Assembly: GCF_947179165.1 (NCBI RefSeq)
Contig: NC_077238.1
Span: 76,375,257-76,439,256, forward strand
From: Solanum dulcamara
Lineage: Eukaryota; Streptophyta; Magnoliopsida; Solanales; Solanaceae
DNA: 64,000 bases
Reading direction: 5' to 3'
A program made the translations under genes and the position numbers. Shown here piece by piece: positions 34,522 to 46,600 of this stretch; within the stretch, counting starts at the first letter, position 1; each line of letters begins with the position of its first letter. The notes beneath the pieces are model-generated. The model had not been told where the DNA came from and did no database searches. It saw only the letters and a program-made list of their open reading frames with translations.

Positions 34522-37500
34522 ATGGCTAGGACCAGGACTATAGCTAGAGGTAGAGGAAGGGATGCACCTCCTTAGGTTGATGTTAGGACCACAACTAGGG
34601 GTAGAGATAGAGGCCGTGGTCGGGGTGCGGCAGCAGGCAAAGGTCGTGGCCAAGGAGTGGCGCCAGCTAGAGGTCATGCTAGAGAGACTTCTCTTAAGCC
34701 ACAGATTGATGCTAGAGAGGAACAGGTCCCTCTAGAGCCGCTACTACACAACTATTTCAGGCCACTTTGATGCGAGTATTGGATGCACTCGACGGATCTA
34801 GAGCAGGAGCTCAGACCCCAGGGCAGCATCAAATTCCAGTTGTTCAGGATCCAGTAGGCCAGCTACCTACTGGCCTTAGAGCTGATGAGGGTGAAGTACA
34901 GGTAAGAGGAACTCAGGGTGAACCTATAGTCATGTTGACTGACGACGAGCAACGCCGATGTGAGAGATTTCAAAAAATAGACCCCCCACAGTTTTAGGGT
35001 GGGAAGACTGAGGATGCACATGAGCTCTTAACCATGTGTCGAGAGTTATTGGAGGTAGTAGGGTTAGCTGAGACTCACAGAGTTTGTTATACTACACTAC
35101 AGTTGCGTGGACTAGCCAAAGAGTGGTGGAGAGTGTATATAAGTTCTAGGCCACTTGGGTCACCCAAATGACTTGGGATGAGTTTGCTAATTCCTTTTAT
35201 GACCGTTTCATCCCCTGGAGTGTGAAGGAAGAGAGCCGATTACGGTTCAAGAATTTGAGGCAAGAGGGACTTACAGTTGCTGAATATGAGACTCGTTTCT
35301 ACCAGTTGTCTAGACATGCCATGGCTGTCCTTCCCGATGAGACAGAGCGGATTCACAGATTTGTACAAAGACTGAACTATACCATTCGTATAGCAGTTTT
35401 TCAACCCGCTCGTGAGGGCGCTTCCTTCCAGTCCATTGTGGGTGCTGCCAAGGAGAAAGAGTTGATGGAGAGAGAGGAGTTTGGGGACCCAAGAAGGCCC
35501 GTGCTTCTGGTCAGTTTTCGGGTACCTCATCTTGAGGTAGAGGGTCCTATAGAGGAGGTGGTTCCTTCTAGTGTAGAGGACCAGTTCATGCATCTATGTC
35601 GGCTTCTGAGGATGGTCAAACACCTCGTGGGTCATACAGTACAGGTCAGAGTTACCGGGGGTCACAACAGAGGTCGGTTAGCCGTGGTGGTTATAAAAAT
35701 TCTTTAGGTTCATCACAGAGGTTTTCGCATGGGAGGGAATGTTATACTTGTGGTGATCCAAATCATCTTTCATGGTAGTGTACATCTCAAGGTTGAGGAG
35801 GAACCCAACCTAGTTCTTCAGTTTCAGTTAGAGGACCAGCGGCGCCGGTCAGAGGTCGAGGTAGAGCCCAGACTAGTAGAGGTGGTCACACTCCTGGTAG
35901 GGGTACTGGTGGTGCTATAGTCCTTCAAGGAGGAAGTAGAGGTGTTAGGCAGATCGGAGATGGTAGTGGAGCTCAGTGTTATGCTTTTCCAGGGAGACCC
36001 GAGGCTGAGGCTTCCGACCCAGTTATCACAAGTATTGTCCTATTTTGCCATCGACCTGCATCTGTATTATTTGATCCAGGGTCTACATTCTCCTAGGTGT
36101 CTGCCTATTTTGCATCTAACTGTTATTTGACATGTGATCGTATGTCCGTGCCTGTTTATGTTTCTATACCCGTGGGTGAACCCTTAGTGGTGGATCGAGT
36201 ATATCAATCATGTCTTGTTTCCTTGGCCGGGTATGATACTTGGGCAGATATAATTATTTTGGGGATGGTAGATTTTGATGTGATATTAGGTATGAATTGG
36301 CTTTCTCCCCATCGTGCTATTCTCGATTGTTATGCTAAAACTGTTACCTTAGAGATACCTGGTGCACCGCTGATTGAGTGGAAGGGTACTAGTAGCTCCT
36401 ATCCTAGTAAGGTTATCTCATATATTCGTGCTCAGAGGTTGATTGATAGAGGGTGTATGTCTTATTTGGCCTTTATTTGGGATACCAGTATTGAGTCACC
36501 TCCTATAGAGACCGTTCTAGTGGTTAAGGAGTTTTCTGATGTATTCCCTACTGATCTTCCTGGTATTCCTCTGGAAAGGGACATTGATTTTGCTATTGAC
36601 TTAGAGCCTGGCACTAAACCCATTTCTATTCCTACATATCGCATGGCTCCAGTTAAGTTGAAGGAGTTGAAAAATCAGTTGCAAGACTTGTTGAGTAAGG
36701 GGTTTATTCGCCCTAGTGTGTCGCCTTGGGTGCACCAGTTCTGTTTGTAAAGAAGAAAGATGGGACTATGAGGATGTGTATCGATTACAGGTAATTAAAT
36801 AAGGTAACTATTAAAATAAGTATCATCTTCCCCGTATTGATGATTTATTTGATCAGCTACAAGAAGCGACATTGTTTTCCAAAATAGACTTGAGGTCCGG
36901 TTATCATCAGTTGAAGATTAGGGCGTTAGATATCCCTACGACAGCTTTTTGGATTCGTTATGGTCACTACGAGTTTTTGGTGATGTCATTTGGGTTGATG
37001 AATGCCCCCGCAGCATTCATGGAGTTGATGAATCGAGTGTTTCACCCGTACTTAGATTCTTTTGTGATAGTATTCATTGATTACATCTTGGTGTATTCCA
37101 AAACTGAGGTAGATCATGTCTGCCATTTGAGGTTGGTACTTCAAAAGTTGAGAGAATAAAAGTTGTATGCAAAGTTCTCCAAGTGTGAATTTTGTCTTGA
37201 TTCTGTTACATTTTTAGGACACGTGGTGTCCAAAGAGGGGATTAGAGTGGATCCAACTAAGATTGAGACAGTTAGAGGTTGGAAAAGGCCTACTTCTCCT
37301 ATTGAGATTTGTAGTTTTGTGGGGTTAGCCAGTTATTACAAACGGTTCGTACGGGGCTTCTCCACTATTGCATCTCCACTGACTAGATTGACTCAGAAGG
37401 CCATGGATTTTCATTGGTCCGACGAGTGTGAAGCGAGCTTCCAAAAGCTCAAGACTTTATTGACTTTGGCTTCTATATTGACGCTACCCGAGGAAGGTAT

Positions 37501-39472
37501 GGGATTTACTGTATACTATGATGCTTCGGGTGTTGGTTTAGGCAGTGTGTTGATGCAGAAGGGGAGAGTGGTTACCTATGCCTTGAGAAAGTTGAAGGCC
37601 CATGAGAAAAACTATCCTACTCATGATTTGGAGTTAGCGGCTGTGGTTTTCGAGCTTAAGTTATGGCGTCATTACCTATACAGTGTGCATTGCGAGGTCT
37701 TCACCGATCATATGAGTCTTCAGTATATATTCAGTCAGAGAGATCTGAACTTGAGGCAACGTAGATGGCTTGAGTTGCTGAAGGACTATGACATGACTAT
37801 TTTGTATCACCCAGGAAAAGCCAATGTGGTGGCAGATGCCTTGAGTAGGAAGTCCTTTAGTATGGGGAGTCTTGCCACGATCCGTGTTGAGGAGCGACCA
37901 TACGCTAGAGATGTTCAAAAGTTGGCTAATAACCTTGTCCGGTTGTAGATTTCAGAGGATGGTGGTGTTCTTGCCTTTGTGGAGGCCCGTTCTGCCTTGG
38001 TTGAGCAGATTCGGGAGAGACAGTTTGAGGATGAGAAGTTATGTATCATCCAAGACAAGGTATTAAGAGGTGAAACTAAAGAGACGGTACTTGATTCGAA
38101 AGGCGTATTGAAGATTGGCGGCAAAATTTGTGTGCCTAAGGTGGGTGACCTAACTAGACTTATTCTGGAAGAGGTTCATTCTTCAAGGTATTCCATCCAT
38201 CCGGGAGCAAGCCAAGATGTATCATGATCTGGGCCAATACTATTGGTGGTGAGGAATGAAGAAGGACATCGCAGAGTTCGTGTACAAATGTTTGACTTGC
38301 CAGCAGGTAAAGTGTGAGCACCAGCAGCCTGGGGTGTGAATCAGAGGATGCCTATTCCCACTTGGAAGTGGGAAATGATCACCATGGACTTTGTTGTGGG
38401 TTTACCTCCCACTGTTGGTGGCTACGACTCTATATGGGTAGTGGTTGACAGACAAACCGAGTCTGCCCATTTTATTCCAGTTAAGGTAAGGTACATAGCG
38501 GATAAACTAGCCCAATTATATATTAGTCAGATCATTCGGCTTCATGGTGTCCCGGTATCCATCATTTCAGATCGAGGTTCAGTATTCACTTCACACTTTT
38601 GGCAGGCATTACAACATGGTTTGGGCACTAGACTTGATATAAGTACTGCTTTTCACCCACAGACCGATGGTCAGTCCGAGCGGACAATCCAAGTGTTGGA
38701 GGACATGCTCCGAGCTTGTGCTATTGATTTTGGTGCTAGATGGGATCAGCACTTGCCCCTGGCAGAGTTTGCCTACAACAACAGTTATCACTCTAGTATC
38801 CAGATGGCTCCATTTGAGGCTTTGTATGGTAGGCGGTGTCGATTCCCTATTGGATAGTTTGACATAGCTGAGATGGACTCCTTAGACACAGACTTGCTTA
38901 GAGATGCTATGGAGCAGTTTCATAGGATTCAGGGTAAACTCTTGACAGCTCAGAGTAGGCAGAAGAGTTATGCAGATCGGAGAGTTCGACCATTGGAGTT
39001 CATGGTGGGTGATCACGTTTGGCTTCGAGTGTCACCCATGAAGGGTGTGATGCGGTTTGGGAGGAAGGTCAAGCTCAGCCCTCGATTTATTGGCCCATTT
39101 GAGATTTTGGCGTGAGTTGGAGAGGTGGCTTATAGATTGGCCTTATCACCTAGCTTATCGACTGTGCATAACGTGTTCCATGTTTCCATGCTCCAGAAGT
39201 ATGTTCAGGATGAGTCTCATGTGTTATCACTCGATTCAGTGGAGTTAGGTCCAGACCTGACATTTGAGGAGGAGCCTATAGCCATTCTAGATAGACAAGT
39301 TCGTAAGCTTAGAACCAAGGAGATAGCTTCAGTGAAGGTACAATGGAAGTACCATTCAGTCGGAGAAGCGACTTGGGAAACAGAGGCTGATATGCGCGCT
39401 AGATATCCCCAGCTTTTCGAAGCTTCAGGTACTTTCTTCTACTTTATGTTCGAGGACGAACATGATTTTTAG
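34522..39472 (+). pseudogene. G2 Gag-Pol polyprotein (many stops and frameshifts)
   Basis: The likely gag start is ATG 34522 (an Arg/Gly-rich N-terminus), stopped at 34573-34575. Frame changes follow near 34740, 35165 and 35500. Zinc knuckle 'CYTCGDPNH..' at about 35740-35780 has a TAG just before its last Cys. Protease has 'LFDPGSTFS' followed by TAG. RT carries '[14 protein letters not shown]', but the catalytic FIDD reads F-I-D-Y: the second Asp codon (37082-37084) is TAC. RNase H at about 37500-37850 ('[12 protein letters not shown]'); integrase at about 38380-38850 with '[12 protein letters not shown]' and '[13 protein letters not shown]', then W-to-stop at 38855-38857. The chromodomain-like end at about 39270-39430 has 'AILDRQVRKLRTKEIASVKVQW'. 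It cannot encode an active element. Confidence 0.92.
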
Positions 39473-39482
39473 TGGTGGATAA

Positions 39483-39760
39483 TGTAACGACCCGTTAGGT
39501 AATTCCAAAAATGAGCCCTTCCTTTTCCATAAAAGACCCTTTTCGTATATTTGAATAGAGAATTTTGGACTATTCGGTAACTTCGGTTAATTAGTTGAGG
39601 AATAATTTTAGAGAATTAATTTAACTGATGGCCTAAAGTGTTAATTTATTTGTGTTAATTTATTTAATATCATATACCACTTTTCTTATATTTATTAAAA
39701 TTGGTTTGTAGAATTTATAAATTTTAATACATAATTAGTTTGGAAAAGGGAAAAAAATAG

Positions 39761-39794
<34 letters not shown>

Positions 39795-40536
39795 AAATCT
39801 GATGGCATAATGCCATCAGATGTAAACAACGGCGGCAGAAAGCCTAAACAAGAAAATGAACCAGAAACAGGAAAAACAAATATACGGAGGAAGAAAGAAA
39901 AGAAAGGGAAAAAAAGAAAAATAAAGGAGAAGAGAAAAATAGAGATTTTCATTCTAAAGCGTCGAGGTAATCATTCTCATCCTTTTCATTAAATTTTCAT
40001 GTGATTATGAACATATTTTTAGGGTATATCGGTGGAGAAACAATGTTGAAATAAGAAAATATGACCCTAGGGTTCTTCATATAAAATCTTGATTTGAGGG
40101 TCGAATAACGATCTGTTTTAGCTGAAATTTGACATGTGAATTTATTTTATCATGAGTGAACATAATCGAAAAGAAAATTTTAGATTTGACTTCAATGACA
40201 TGGAATGAGTTAGTTCCCGAATTTTGATATATTAAAATAGATAATTAAATATTAGGTATATTAGATTTTATGAATTCCATTAAATTTATGATATTGGGCA
40301 AATAAGAACCTAACACTAGGCTTAAAATTTGAAAATATGAGAGTTGACATGTTATTTGACGTCAACATTAAGAACTTGATTATAGATTTGGGTAGGTTTT
40401 GGGTCTAGGCTAGACATATAATAATATGGGTATTGTTAGTTTCGAAACCTTATTGTGGTTATTTATTTGAATAGATTACATTGATTTGGAGACCCAACGA
40501 AAAGAGAAGACTCAAGTACCGAAGTAATTGCTTGAT
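39483..40536 (+). repeat. Truncated 3' LTR of G2
   Basis: It starts TGTAACGACCCG after the purine-rich AGTGGTGGATAA and matches the first 1.05 kb of the 5' LTR. It includes an (AT)n run (39762-39792) shorter than in the 5' copy and lacking its AG tail. A perfect 10-bp palindrome (TCTGATGGCA-TAA-TGCCATCAGA, 39798-39820) is degraded in the 5' LTR. Confidence 0.9.
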
Positions 40537-41933
40537 AGTGCATCTTCTATAACAATCTTTTTCCCCTTAGGCAGAAATATAGTAGCTCTTTCAGAGCCTT
40601 CAATAATTTTTGAATTATCAGAAATTGTAGTAACATTTACGTTTCTTCTAAGCAAGTTAGAAAAATATTTCTCGTCTTTAAAAATGACATGATTTATTTC
40701 ACTATCAATTACACAAATATTTTAATGATTGATCATTGATCCAAATAAAATTTGAGGCATATCCATATTTTTCTTCAAAGAAAAATAAAGTAAATATTAT
40801 AATTAATACAGGGCTCACAAATTTTATTTATTTACATGAATTAGAAATATCATTTAGTACACACAAATAAAAAAAATATTTAAATATTATTAAGCTTATC
40901 AATATTCATATTGTCTTCTGGAAAATTAAAAAAATCAGCTACATACAGATGCATAGGCTTAATATTATCTCCAGAGATAAACTTTATCTCTGGATTATTT
41001 TCTGTCTTTTTCAAGGATGCCTGATATAGTTGAACCAAACATTTTGTTAACCGGCAAGTTCGCGACCAGTGCCTCATACCTCCACATCTATGACATATAC
41101 TGTCTGAATTTTTCTTTGATAAAGTTTCTGGCTTTTCACTCTTTCTTTTTGTACTGCTGATCATTTCTCGGTGCCAGCCAAGTATCATGATTATAATTTT
41201 TTCTTCGACCATGACCACGACCACGACTGGTCCATGACCTCTTTCTTGTTGGTTATAATTTGTCTAATTTACTTCAGGGAGTGGCAAAGAACCAACGGGC
41301 CAACTATCATAATTTTTCATTAATAGTTCATTGTGACCTTTAGCAATCAGAAGGTGAGAAAATAATTCAGAATATTTCGTAAATCCCTTTTTATGATATT
41401 GCTGCTGCAGGAGCATATTTGCGGGTGAGAATGTGGAGTGTGTTTTTTTAAGTTTATCTTGCTCATTGATTTCTTCTCCACATAAATTTAACTGAGCTAT
41501 AATTCTAAACAAGGCTTATATTTTTAAAATTCATTAATCTCATATTTAGCCAATCATGACGTGCTTGTGGAAGGATGACCAACTTCAGGTGGTCATATCT
41601 TTCTTTTGGATTCTTCTACAATTTAAGGGGATCATTTAATGTAAGATACTGTAATTTTAATCTCTCTTCAAGATGGTGGCGAAGAAATATCATGGGTTTG
41701 GCACGGTCTTGACTAGATGTCGTATTGTCATCTTTGATGGTGTCTGTCAGACCCATTGATTGTAGATGTATTTCGGCATCTAGTGCCCATGATGAGTAGC
41801 ATTTTCCTGATATTTCAAGAGCAACAAATTCAAGTTTAGAAATATTAGATATTTTAAGAAAATAAAATTCTTACCCTTTTTGTTACCTTGTTAAAAATAT
41901 AGCTCAAAGTGATGGAGGCTCATGCTGATAACG
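40537..41933 (-). pseudogene. Copia A: protease region and gag (broken)
   Basis: The minus strand holds the protease/pre-integrase start near 40560-40730, a short AT-rich spacer and a decayed gag. Surviving frames show the knuckle 'CHRCGGMRHWSRTC' (40880-41224) with all four zinc ligands, and a gag core with 'LLQQQYHKKGFTKYSEL' (41264-41512). Gag begins near 41840, where the minus strand resembles the gag start of B. The last bases before the LTR hold the TTATCAGCA primer-site-like sequence. Confidence 0.85.
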
Positions 41934-42132
41934 CGTTATAAAATAAACTAACTGGATAAAATAAGAAGGAGAAAGTAAGGAAAAAGAACAGAAGAGAGAA
42001 AATAGTGTATTTATGTTTTGTATGTCTCTGCGTTTTCGTTGCCAAAGTTGGCATTATATAGGTGAGAAAAGGTAGGCAAATTGCCAAGAAAAGGTGGGCA
42101 ATTTGCCCAATTGGATATCCACTTGCGTAATA
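41934..42132 (-). repeat. 5' LTR of Copia A
   Basis: The 199-bp LTR is the same length as its partner, differing at about 17 positions. It ends (minus strand) in TATAACG next to the primer site. Confidence 0.88.
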
Positions 42133-42137
42133 TTTTT

Positions 42138-42545
42138 TTCCTTATCATATCCCACACCCTACCCTCGCCCCCAATCTTACTCCATCCCCAAAAAAATTTA
42201 AAAGTGGGTGGGTAGTGAGGTGTGGAGTTGCGTACTTGGGTGGTGGGGTGGGGTAATAAAAAAAATTAATTTAGGAGAAAAAACATTCTTCTTTTCTCTT
42301 TAATTATTAAATTCTTATCATTTAATTATTTAAATATTTTTCAAAGTATTTATTTTATTATACATATTTGTGTATGCCACATCAGCAGAAACCTCCACAT
42401 ATATGCTTAGGTGGATGTCATGTGGCATAAGAGGGGTGTTTTTAAATTACTTAATCAAGTAGATGGTTGTTTTTAATACTGTAAATAATTGAAGGATTAA
42501 AATAATAATTCACGTCAAATTTAGGGGTGAATTTTAAATACTAGT
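42138..42545 (-). repeat. Right arm of the inverted-repeat DNA element (M0)
   Basis: This is the partner of the arm at 18375-18812, separated from it by 23 kb of nested retrotransposons. It has a G-rich tract (GGTGGGGTGGGG) near its inner end, complementary to the C-rich tract of the left arm. The outermost bases are too diverged to define a target duplication. Confidence 0.75.
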
Positions 42546-42581
42546 GGTTAAAAAATATGATTATATGAAGGAGCAATTGGC

Positions 42582-43216
42582 ACATTTTAGATTGATCTTG
42601 ATCATCAGATTGGACCAAATGTGCGAGATTACCAAAACATATAGGAGTAGGAGTTATTTTTGGAAATAAAAAACTTATTAGGAGCTAAATCGTTCAATTA
42701 AGAAATGGAGCCGGAAATCTATTATTCTTTAGAGTCAAAAATCATTTGAGTATTCCTTTTAAATGAAAAATTATTATAAATTAAATAACTTGACATTTTA
42801 GATTGATCTTGATCATCAGATTGGACCAAATGTGCGAGATTACCAAAACATATAGGAGTAGGAGTTATTTTTGGAAATAAAAAACTTATTAGGAGCTAAA
42901 TCGTTCAATTAAGAAATGGAGCCGGAAATCTATTATTCTTTAGAGTTAAAAATCATTTGAGTATTCCTTTTAAATGAAAAATTATTATAAATTAAATAAC
43001 TTGACATTTTAGATTGATCTTGATCATCAGATTGGACCAAATGTGCGAGATTACCAAAACATATAGGAGTAGGAGTTATTTTTGGAAATAAAAAACTTAT
43101 TAGGAGCTAAATCGTTCAATTAAGAAATGGAGCCGGAAATCTATTATTCTTTAGAGTCAAAAATCATTTGAGTATTCCTTTTAAATGAAAAATTATTATA
43201 AATTAAATAACTTGAC
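42582..43216. repeat. 211-bp tandem triplication that includes the edge of Copia B's LTR
   Basis: Three head-to-tail copies start at 42582, 42793 and 43004. I saw a single substitution between them (GAGTCAAAA/GAGTTAAAA). Each unit is about 187 bp of flanking DNA plus the AAAAT target-site copy and about 24 bp of LTR terminus (TATTATAAATTAAATAACTT...). In the third copy that terminus continues into the real LTR. The duplication must therefore postdate the insertion of B. Confidence 0.92.
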
Positions 43217-43466
43217 AATTTTATAAAGGAAAAAGAACAAGAGAATATGTATATGGAAAGTGTTAATAGAGAGAGTAGTAATATAGAGAGAGTAATAGCA
43301 ATTCTTTCTTTTATGTGTTTTGTGTGTTTTTACATTGAAGTTTAAGGCTATATTTATAGTCATATTTACAAGTGGAGGAAAATATTAGTGGGCATTTTAC
43401 CCACTTAAAAAGTAAATGGATTATCCACTATTTTAAGTGGACAACCATTTTACTTGGTTGATAATA
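43194..43466 (-). repeat. 3' LTR of Copia B
   Basis: The 273-bp LTR is preceded on the minus strand by CCAAGGTGGAG (polypurine-like). The minus-strand TATA, CTATAAATATAGCC, lies around 43346-43361. Its outer 24 bp are repeated in the flanking triplication. Confidence 0.92.
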
Positions 43467-43683
43467 CTCCACCTTGGATGTCCACGAGAAATGTGCCTCG
43501 TTAAAACCTTATTAGGAAAAACCCAGTGGGAAAAAGCCTAATGAAGGAAAAAGAGTACACATATCTGACAATACGCCTTGAGTGCTGCCTCATTAAAAAC
43601 CTTATCAGGAAAACCCAGTGGGACAAAACCTTGACTAAGGAAAAAAGAGTACAGCGCGTATTTTGCTCCCCCTGATTAAAATA
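43467..43683 (-). other. 3' untranslated region of Copia B
   Basis: This segment lies between the pol stop and the 3' LTR. It has two related blocks of the form 'CCTCGTTAAAACCTTATTAGGAAAAACCC' / 'CCTCATTAAAAACCTTATCAGG', about 80 bp apart. The same double block is present in Copia A at 19095-19260, so it is a conserved lineage feature of unknown role. Confidence 0.75.
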
Positions 43684-46600
43684 TCACTTAATATCTCGAA
43701 GACGACGCATTCCAATTTTGTATCTCATTTTCTCAAAGGTTGAAGTTGGCAATGCTTTGGTGAACATATCCGCCAAATTGTCACTTGAACGAATTTGTTG
43801 GACATCTATTTCACCCTTCTTTTGAAGATCATGAGTGAAAAAGAATTTTGGTGAAATATGTTTTGTTCTGTCTCCTTTGATGTATCCTCCCTTCAGTTGA
43901 GCTATACATGCAGCATTGTCTTCATACAATATTGTTGGAGCGTCTTTTGTCAAAGAAAGACCACATGTTTCTTGAATGTGTTCAGTTATTGATCTTAACC
44001 AAACACATTCTCGACTTGCTTCATGAATGACTATTATCTCTGCATGATTTGAGGAAGTGGCAACCATAGTTTGCTTTGTTGAACGCCATAATATAGCTGT
44101 ATCACCACATGTAAATAAATAGCCTGTTTGCGATCGACCTTTATGGGGATCAGATAAATATCCCGCATCTGCATAACCGATCAATTGTGACATGGAATCA
44201 TTTGAGTAAAACAATCCCATATCAATGGTACCTCGAAGGTATCTGAATATATGCTTAATTCCATTCCAGTGTCTGCGTGTTGGCGAAGAACTAAATCTTG
44301 CTAACAAGTTTACTGAGAAAGCTATATCTGGTCTAGAATTGTTGGCAAGATACATTAATGCACCAATTGCACTAAGGTATGGTATTTCAGCACCAATAAG
44401 TTCTTCATCATTTTCATAAGGCCGAAACGGATCTGTATCAATATCAAGAGATCTCACAACAATTGGAGTACTTAATGGGTGTGCTTTATCCATATAAAAT
44501 CTCTTTAAAATATTTTCAGTATATGTTGACTGATGGACAAATATCCCATTTGTAAAATGTTCAATTTGTAGACCAAGACAAAATTTTGTCTTTCCAAGGT
44601 CTTTCATTTCAAACTCCTTTTTCAGGCATTTTACTGCCTTTGAAAGTTCTTCTGGAGTTCCAATAATATTTAAATCATCAATATATACTGCTATTATGAC
44701 AAATTCAGATCCAGACCTTCTCATAAAGACACAAGGGCAAATTGGATTATTTTTATATCCTTCTTTTAGCAAATATTCGCTAATACGATTGTACCACATT
44801 CGCCCTGATTGTTTCAACCCGTACAAGGATTTTTGAAGTTTTATTGAGCAATTTTCTCGAGAATCCTTGTATGCTTCAGGCACTTTGAACCCTTCGGGAA
44901 TTTTCATAAAAATGTCATGGTCCAATGAGCCATATAAATAGGCAGTGACCACGTTCATTAACTGCATTTCAAGCTTTTCATGAACTGCCAAATTCATTAG
45001 ATACCTGAAAGTAATTGCATCCACCACAGGGGAATATGTTTCCATATAGTCAATGCCAGGTCTTTGCGAAAAACCTTGGGCTACAAGTCGTGCTTTATAT
45101 CTTACGACTTCACCCTTTTCATTTCGTTTACGCACAAAAACCCATTTGTGCCCTACTGGCTTGACACCTTCAGGTGTTCGAACTATTGATCCGAAAACTT
45201 CACGTTTTTCAAGTGAAGTTAACTCTGCTTGAATTGCATCCTTCCATCTTGGCCAATTATTTCTCTGTCTGCATTCATCGACAGATTTTGGTTCAAGATC
45301 CTTATCTTGTTGCATTATTTCAATGGCAACATTATAAGCAAAAATATTATCGACCACAATATTATTTCGGTTCCACCGTTTTCCTGTCGAGACATAACTT
45401 ATTGAGATTTCTTCATTCTCATTATTTTCAGGTACTTGGACCTCCTCGGTGGTATCACCATTTATTGTGTCTCTGGGCTCTTCTTGAGCACTCGCCTCCA
45501 AATTATGATCTTCTTGATCATTTATTCCTTTCCTTTTCCGAGGATTTTTATCTTTGGAACCAAATGGTCTTCCACGTTTTAAGCGTGGTCTAGACTCATT
45601 TGCCTTAACAAGTTGTCCTACCGGGACATCAACTCGAACTTGAGCATTAGCAGCTGGGATATGCGATTTAGTAACCCGTGGAAGGTTAGTAAATGCATCC
45701 GACAGTTGATTTGCAATATTCTGCAAATAAATCATCTTTTGAACTTCTTGCTCACATTGATTTGTTCGAGGATCTAAATGAGATAGTGACAATAAATTCC
45801 AATCTATCTCATTTTTCATCTGCTTATGTTCTCCCCCTAATGTTGGGTATACTGATTCATCAAAATGACAATCAGCGAATCTTGCCGTAAATAAATCTCC
45901 AGTCATAGGTTCCAGATACTTTATAATAGAAAGAGATTCATACCCAACATATATTCCCAACCTTCTTTGGGGACCCATCTTTGTGCGATGCGGTGGAGCA
46001 ATTGGGACATATACCGCACACCCAAATATTCTAAGATGGGATATATTTGGCTCCCTTCCAAACGCCAACTGTAATGGGGAAAATTCATGATAATTTGTTG
46101 GCCTTACGCGCACAAGTGCTGCTGCATGCAAAATAGCATGCCCCCATACTGAAATAGGAAGTTTTGTCCTCATTAGCAATGGTCTAGCTATCCATTGGAG
46201 GCGTTTAATCAATGATTCCGCTAGATCATTTTGTGTATGTACATGAGCAACCGGATGCTCAACTTTTATTCCAATCGACATACAATAATCATTAAATGAT
46301 TGAGATGTGAATTCACCAGCATTATCAAGACGAATTGTCTTTATTGCATAATCTGGAAATTGTGCTCTTAACCTTATAATTTGAGCTAACAATCTCGCAA
46401 AAGCCATGTTGCGAGTTGATAATAAGCACACATGTGACCATCTTGTAGATGCATCTATCAAGACCATATAATATTTAAATGGTCCACATGAAGGGTGAAT
46501 TGGCCCACATATATCACCTTGTATACGTTCCAGAAACGCAGGGGATTCAATCCCAACCTTAGTTGCTGATGGTTTGATAATCAGTTTTCCTTGGGAACAA

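Larger units (their letters stand above)
32062..40536 (+). mobile_element. Gypsy chromovirus G2 (Tekay/Del-like), 3' LTR truncated, nested in Copia A
   Basis: This plus-strand Gypsy element has a complete 5' LTR, primer site, degenerate gag-pol with chromodomain-like end, polypurine tract and only the first 1,054 bp of the 3' LTR. The right junction passes directly into Copia A. Comparison with B shows that about 145 bp of Copia A are missing at that point, so one deletion removed the LTR end and adjacent host sequence; no target duplication survives. Confidence 0.92.
18818..42132 (-). mobile_element. Copia LTR retrotransposon A (TARE1-like), split by two Gypsy elements
   Basis: Two 199-bp LTRs bound this minus-strand element. 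They are flanked by TTTTT on both sides, a 5-bp duplication within a poly-T run and so weak on its own. Between the LTRs are three Copia coding segments in order, separated by Gypsy insertions G1 and G2; without them A is about 5.2 kb. LTR ends are TATTA... at the start and ...TATAACA/G at the end, not TG...CA. Its proteins match element B closely, so A and B are one lineage. The LTRs differ at about 17 of 199 positions by eye (8-9%), so A is much older than B, consistent with it hosting two later insertions. Confidence 0.9.

Noticed and set aside
35240..35593. Minus-strand open frames across G2 gag
   Set aside because: They are antisense shadows of the Gag capsid frame on the plus strand.
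23171..39472. Endogenous plant pararetrovirus as the source of the Gypsy-type RT
   Set aside because: Both elements have LTRs, integrase and chromodomain-like ends, and G1 has a target duplication; no movement-protein region is seen.
42582..43216. Satellite or CRISPR-like array
   Set aside because: Only three contiguous units without spacers, and each contains an LTR edge; it is a local tandem triplication in plant DNA.
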